Made by a program: the position numbers and the translations under genes
Assembly (NCBI GenBank): GCA_016875535.1
Contig: VGPF01000008.1
Coordinates: 1-64,000, forward strand
Length of the DNA stretch: 64,000 nucleotides
From: Chloroflexota bacterium
GTDB lineage: Bacteria > Chloroflexota > Dehalococcoidia > SHYB01
Direction: 5' to 3'
Shown here: positions 62,455-64,000 of the stretch, one piece after another
Numbering within the stretch: position 1 is the first letter of the stretch
Layout of the letters: every line of letters begins with the position of its first letter
The notes under the pieces: generated by a model
What the model saw: the letters and a program-made list of their open reading frames with translations, nothing else
Database searches by the model: none
Told to the model about the DNA's origin: nothing

Positions 62455-64000
62455 CTACGTCGCCTTCCTAATCTCTATCCCCAGCTCTTTCAACTGGGCT
62501 TCGCTTGCGGGAGAGGGCGAGCCGGTCAGCAGGTCGGAGGCGCTCTTGCTCTTGGGATAGGCGATCACATCGGCGATGCTCTTCTCGCCCGCCAGGATCA
62601 TGACCCAGCGGTCTATGCCGGAGGCGAAGCCGCCGTGGGGCGGCGCGCCATACTCGAAGGCACGGAGCATGTAGCCGAACTTCGCCTGGATCTCATCGGC
62701 GTCCAGTCCCAGGATGCCGAACATCTTCTGCTGGAGGGCGCGGTCGTGGATCCTGATGCTGCCGCCGGCCACTTCATAGCCGTTGCAGGCCAGGTCATAG
62801 GCCAGGGCGCGCACCTTGCCCGGCGCGGTATCCAGCAGGGAGACATCCGCCAGGTTGGGCGATGTGAAGGGATGGTGCGTGGAGACGAACTTCTTGTCCG
62901 TATCGCTCCATTCCAGGAGGGGAATGTCAATGATGAAGGCATAGGCGAGGCTCTTGGGGTCGGCCAGCTTGAGGCGTTCGGCAAGCTCGCGCCGTATCCC
63001 GTCCAGGGCGGCGTTGGTGCTCTTGGCATCGCCCGCCACGATGAGCAGCATATCGCCCTGCTTGGCCCCCACGCGATTGGCGATAGCCTTCACCTGCTCC
63101 AAGGGCAGGTATTTGGCCACCGGGGAGCGGACATCCTCCGCCTTTAGCGATCCGATATCGCCCGTCCCGGTAAGCTGGGCGCTCACCAGGCCCTTGGCGC
63201 CTTTGCTCTTGGCCAACTCCGTCAGCTCGTCCACCTGCTTGCGGGAATAGGCGGCCATCCCAGGGGCGTTGATCGCCTTGATGACGCCGCCTGCCGCCAC
63301 CGCGCCCTTGAAGACGGCGAACTCCGTCTGCTTCACGAGATCTTCGATGTGGCTTAACTCCAGGCCGTAGCGCAGGTCCGGCTTGTCCGAGCCGTACCGG
63401 CGCATGGTCTCTTCATAGCTCAGGCGCGGGAAGGGCGACGCGGCGAGCTTGAACTCCGGCGCAACGCGCTTCGCGACGCTGGTGTAGATCTCCTCCATGA
63501 GCCGCAGGATGTCCTCCTGCTCCACAAAGCTCATCTCCAGGTCCAGCTGGGTGAACTCCATCTGGCGGTCTGCGCGGGAGTCCTCGTCGCGGAAGCAGCG
63601 GGCGATCTGGTAGTAGCGCTCGTAGCCCGCCACCATGAGCATCTGCTTGAGCTGTTGGGGCGATTGGGCCAGCGCGAAGAATTTCCCAGGGTAGACGCGG
63701 CTGGGAACCAGGTATTCGCGCGCGCCTTCGGGCGTGCTCTTGAAGAGGATGGGCGTCTCCACGTCCAGGAAGTCGCGGGCGTTCAGGAAGTCCCGGATGT
63801 GCTGGACCAGCTTGTGGCGCAGGATGATGTTGTGCTGCATGCGCTGCCGCCGTAGGTCCAGGTAGCGGTACTCCTGGCGCAGGGAATCGTCCACCGGGGA
63901 GTCTTCGTTGATATAAAAGGGAGGGGTCTTGGCCTGGTTCAGCACCGTCACTTCCCCAGCCGCCACTTCGATGGTTCCTGTGGGCAGTTTGGCGTTCTCC
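62455..64000 (-). CDS. aspS: Aspartyl-tRNA synthetase (5' end outside window)
   Basis: The C-terminal 514 codons of a class II synthetase; the open frame continues past the right edge, so the N-terminal anticodon-binding OB-fold is cut off. Motif 2 (ARCFRDEDSRADRQMEFTQLD) and motif 3 (GFASGIDRWVMIL) are intact and the bacterial GAD insertion domain lies between them. It attaches aspartate, perhaps also to tRNA-Asn. Confidence 0.93.
   Translation of the reverse strand, partial: ENAKLPTGTIEVAAGEVTVLNQAKTPPFYINEDSPVDDSLRQEYRYLDLRRQRMQHNIILRHKLVQHIRDFLNARDFLDVETPILFKSTPEGAREYLVPSRVYPGKFFALAQSPQQLKQMLMVAGYERYYQIARCFRDEDSRADRQMEFTQLDLEMSFVEQEDILRLMEEIYTSVAKRVAPEFKLAASPFPRLSYEETMRRYGSDKPDLRYGLELSHIEDLVKQTEFAVFKGAVAAGGVIKAINAPGMAAYSRKQVDELTELAKSKGAKGLVSAQLTGTGDIGSLKAEDVRSPVAKYLPLEQVKAIANRVGAKQGDMLLIVAGDAKSTNAALDGIRRELAERLKLADPKSLAYAFIIDIPLLEWSDTDKKFVSTHHPFTSPNLADVSLLDTAPGKVRALAYDLACNGYEVAGGSIRIHDRALQQKMFGILGLDADEIQAKFGYMLRAFEYGAPPHGGFASGIDRWVMILAGEKSIADVIAYPKSKSASDLLTGSPSPASEAQLKELGIEIRKAT

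Overview
This 64 kb stretch is GC-rich and densely coded, with many 1-, 4- and 8-base gene overlaps. There are no rRNA or tRNA genes, insertion sequences or CRISPR arrays that I could see. The gene set points to a bacterium of the Chloroflexota, most likely a Dehalococcoidia or SAR202-type lineage. Pointers are many CaiB/BaiF CoA-transferases, thiolase-like/DUF35 pairs, amidohydrolase-2 proteins and luciferase-like oxidoreductases, a citramalate route to isoleucine, a DUF6941 protein, and lipoproteins with Thr/Pro-rich linkers. This placement is inference from gene content, not from a marker gene.

Layout. 1-3.9 kb: a non-coding left end with two divergent promoters and two small hairpin/terminator units, then a ferritin-like diiron protein, an acetyltransferase, an SCO1664-type kinase-fold protein and an FmdB zinc ribbon. 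3.9-9.5 kb: dtd, two coupled CoA-transferases, a luciferase-like oxidoreductase, an Asp-nucleophile hydrolase and a VapC toxin with a 28-residue AbrB-like partner. 9.7-23.8 kb: a branched-chain amino acid region, headed by a T-box with probable valine specifier GUC, running ilvB-ilvH-ilvC-leuA-leuC-leuD-leuB and then cimA. Its junctions hold small cargo: a frameshifted hicA with hicB, three small ORFs, a cytochrome c, an opposed amidohydrolase, and hicB with an internally deleted hicA. 23.8-31.8 kb (minus strand): His-rich lipoprotein, MTHFR-like protein, DUF35/thiolase-like pair, tandem MFS exporters, a Leu/Ile/Val-binding-like protein without signal peptide, and a flippase-like membrane protein. 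31.9-41 kb: dienelactone hydrolase, PQQ-type sugar dehydrogenase, zinc alcohol dehydrogenase, VOC protein, PNPOx-like protein, tilS, CNNM/CorC transporter, SDR and Rieske ferredoxin. 41.1-48.2 kb: a Phd/RelE-like pair and a coherent catabolic module (amidohydrolase, thiolase-like protein, DUF35, an 823-residue double CoA-transferase, alpha/beta hydrolase). 48.2-56.4 kb: lipoproteins, two family-5 substrate-binding lipoproteins, and a cupin/VOC/EthD-like cluster. 56.6-64 kb: xseB, PHP and formyltransferase genes, the tig-clpP-clpX operon, brnTA and the 3' part of aspS.

How it fits together. The ilv/leu/cim block makes valine, leucine and isoleucine. The rest looks like uptake, CoA activation, ring or side-chain cleavage and flavin- or iron-dependent oxidation of organic acids, with housekeeping proteolysis and translation genes at the right end. 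Five toxin-antitoxin-type loci lie in the window, and at least three are visibly damaged or reduced. Promoters are unusually readable: many are TTGACA-type or extended -10 (TGnTATACT) elements placed close to the start codon.
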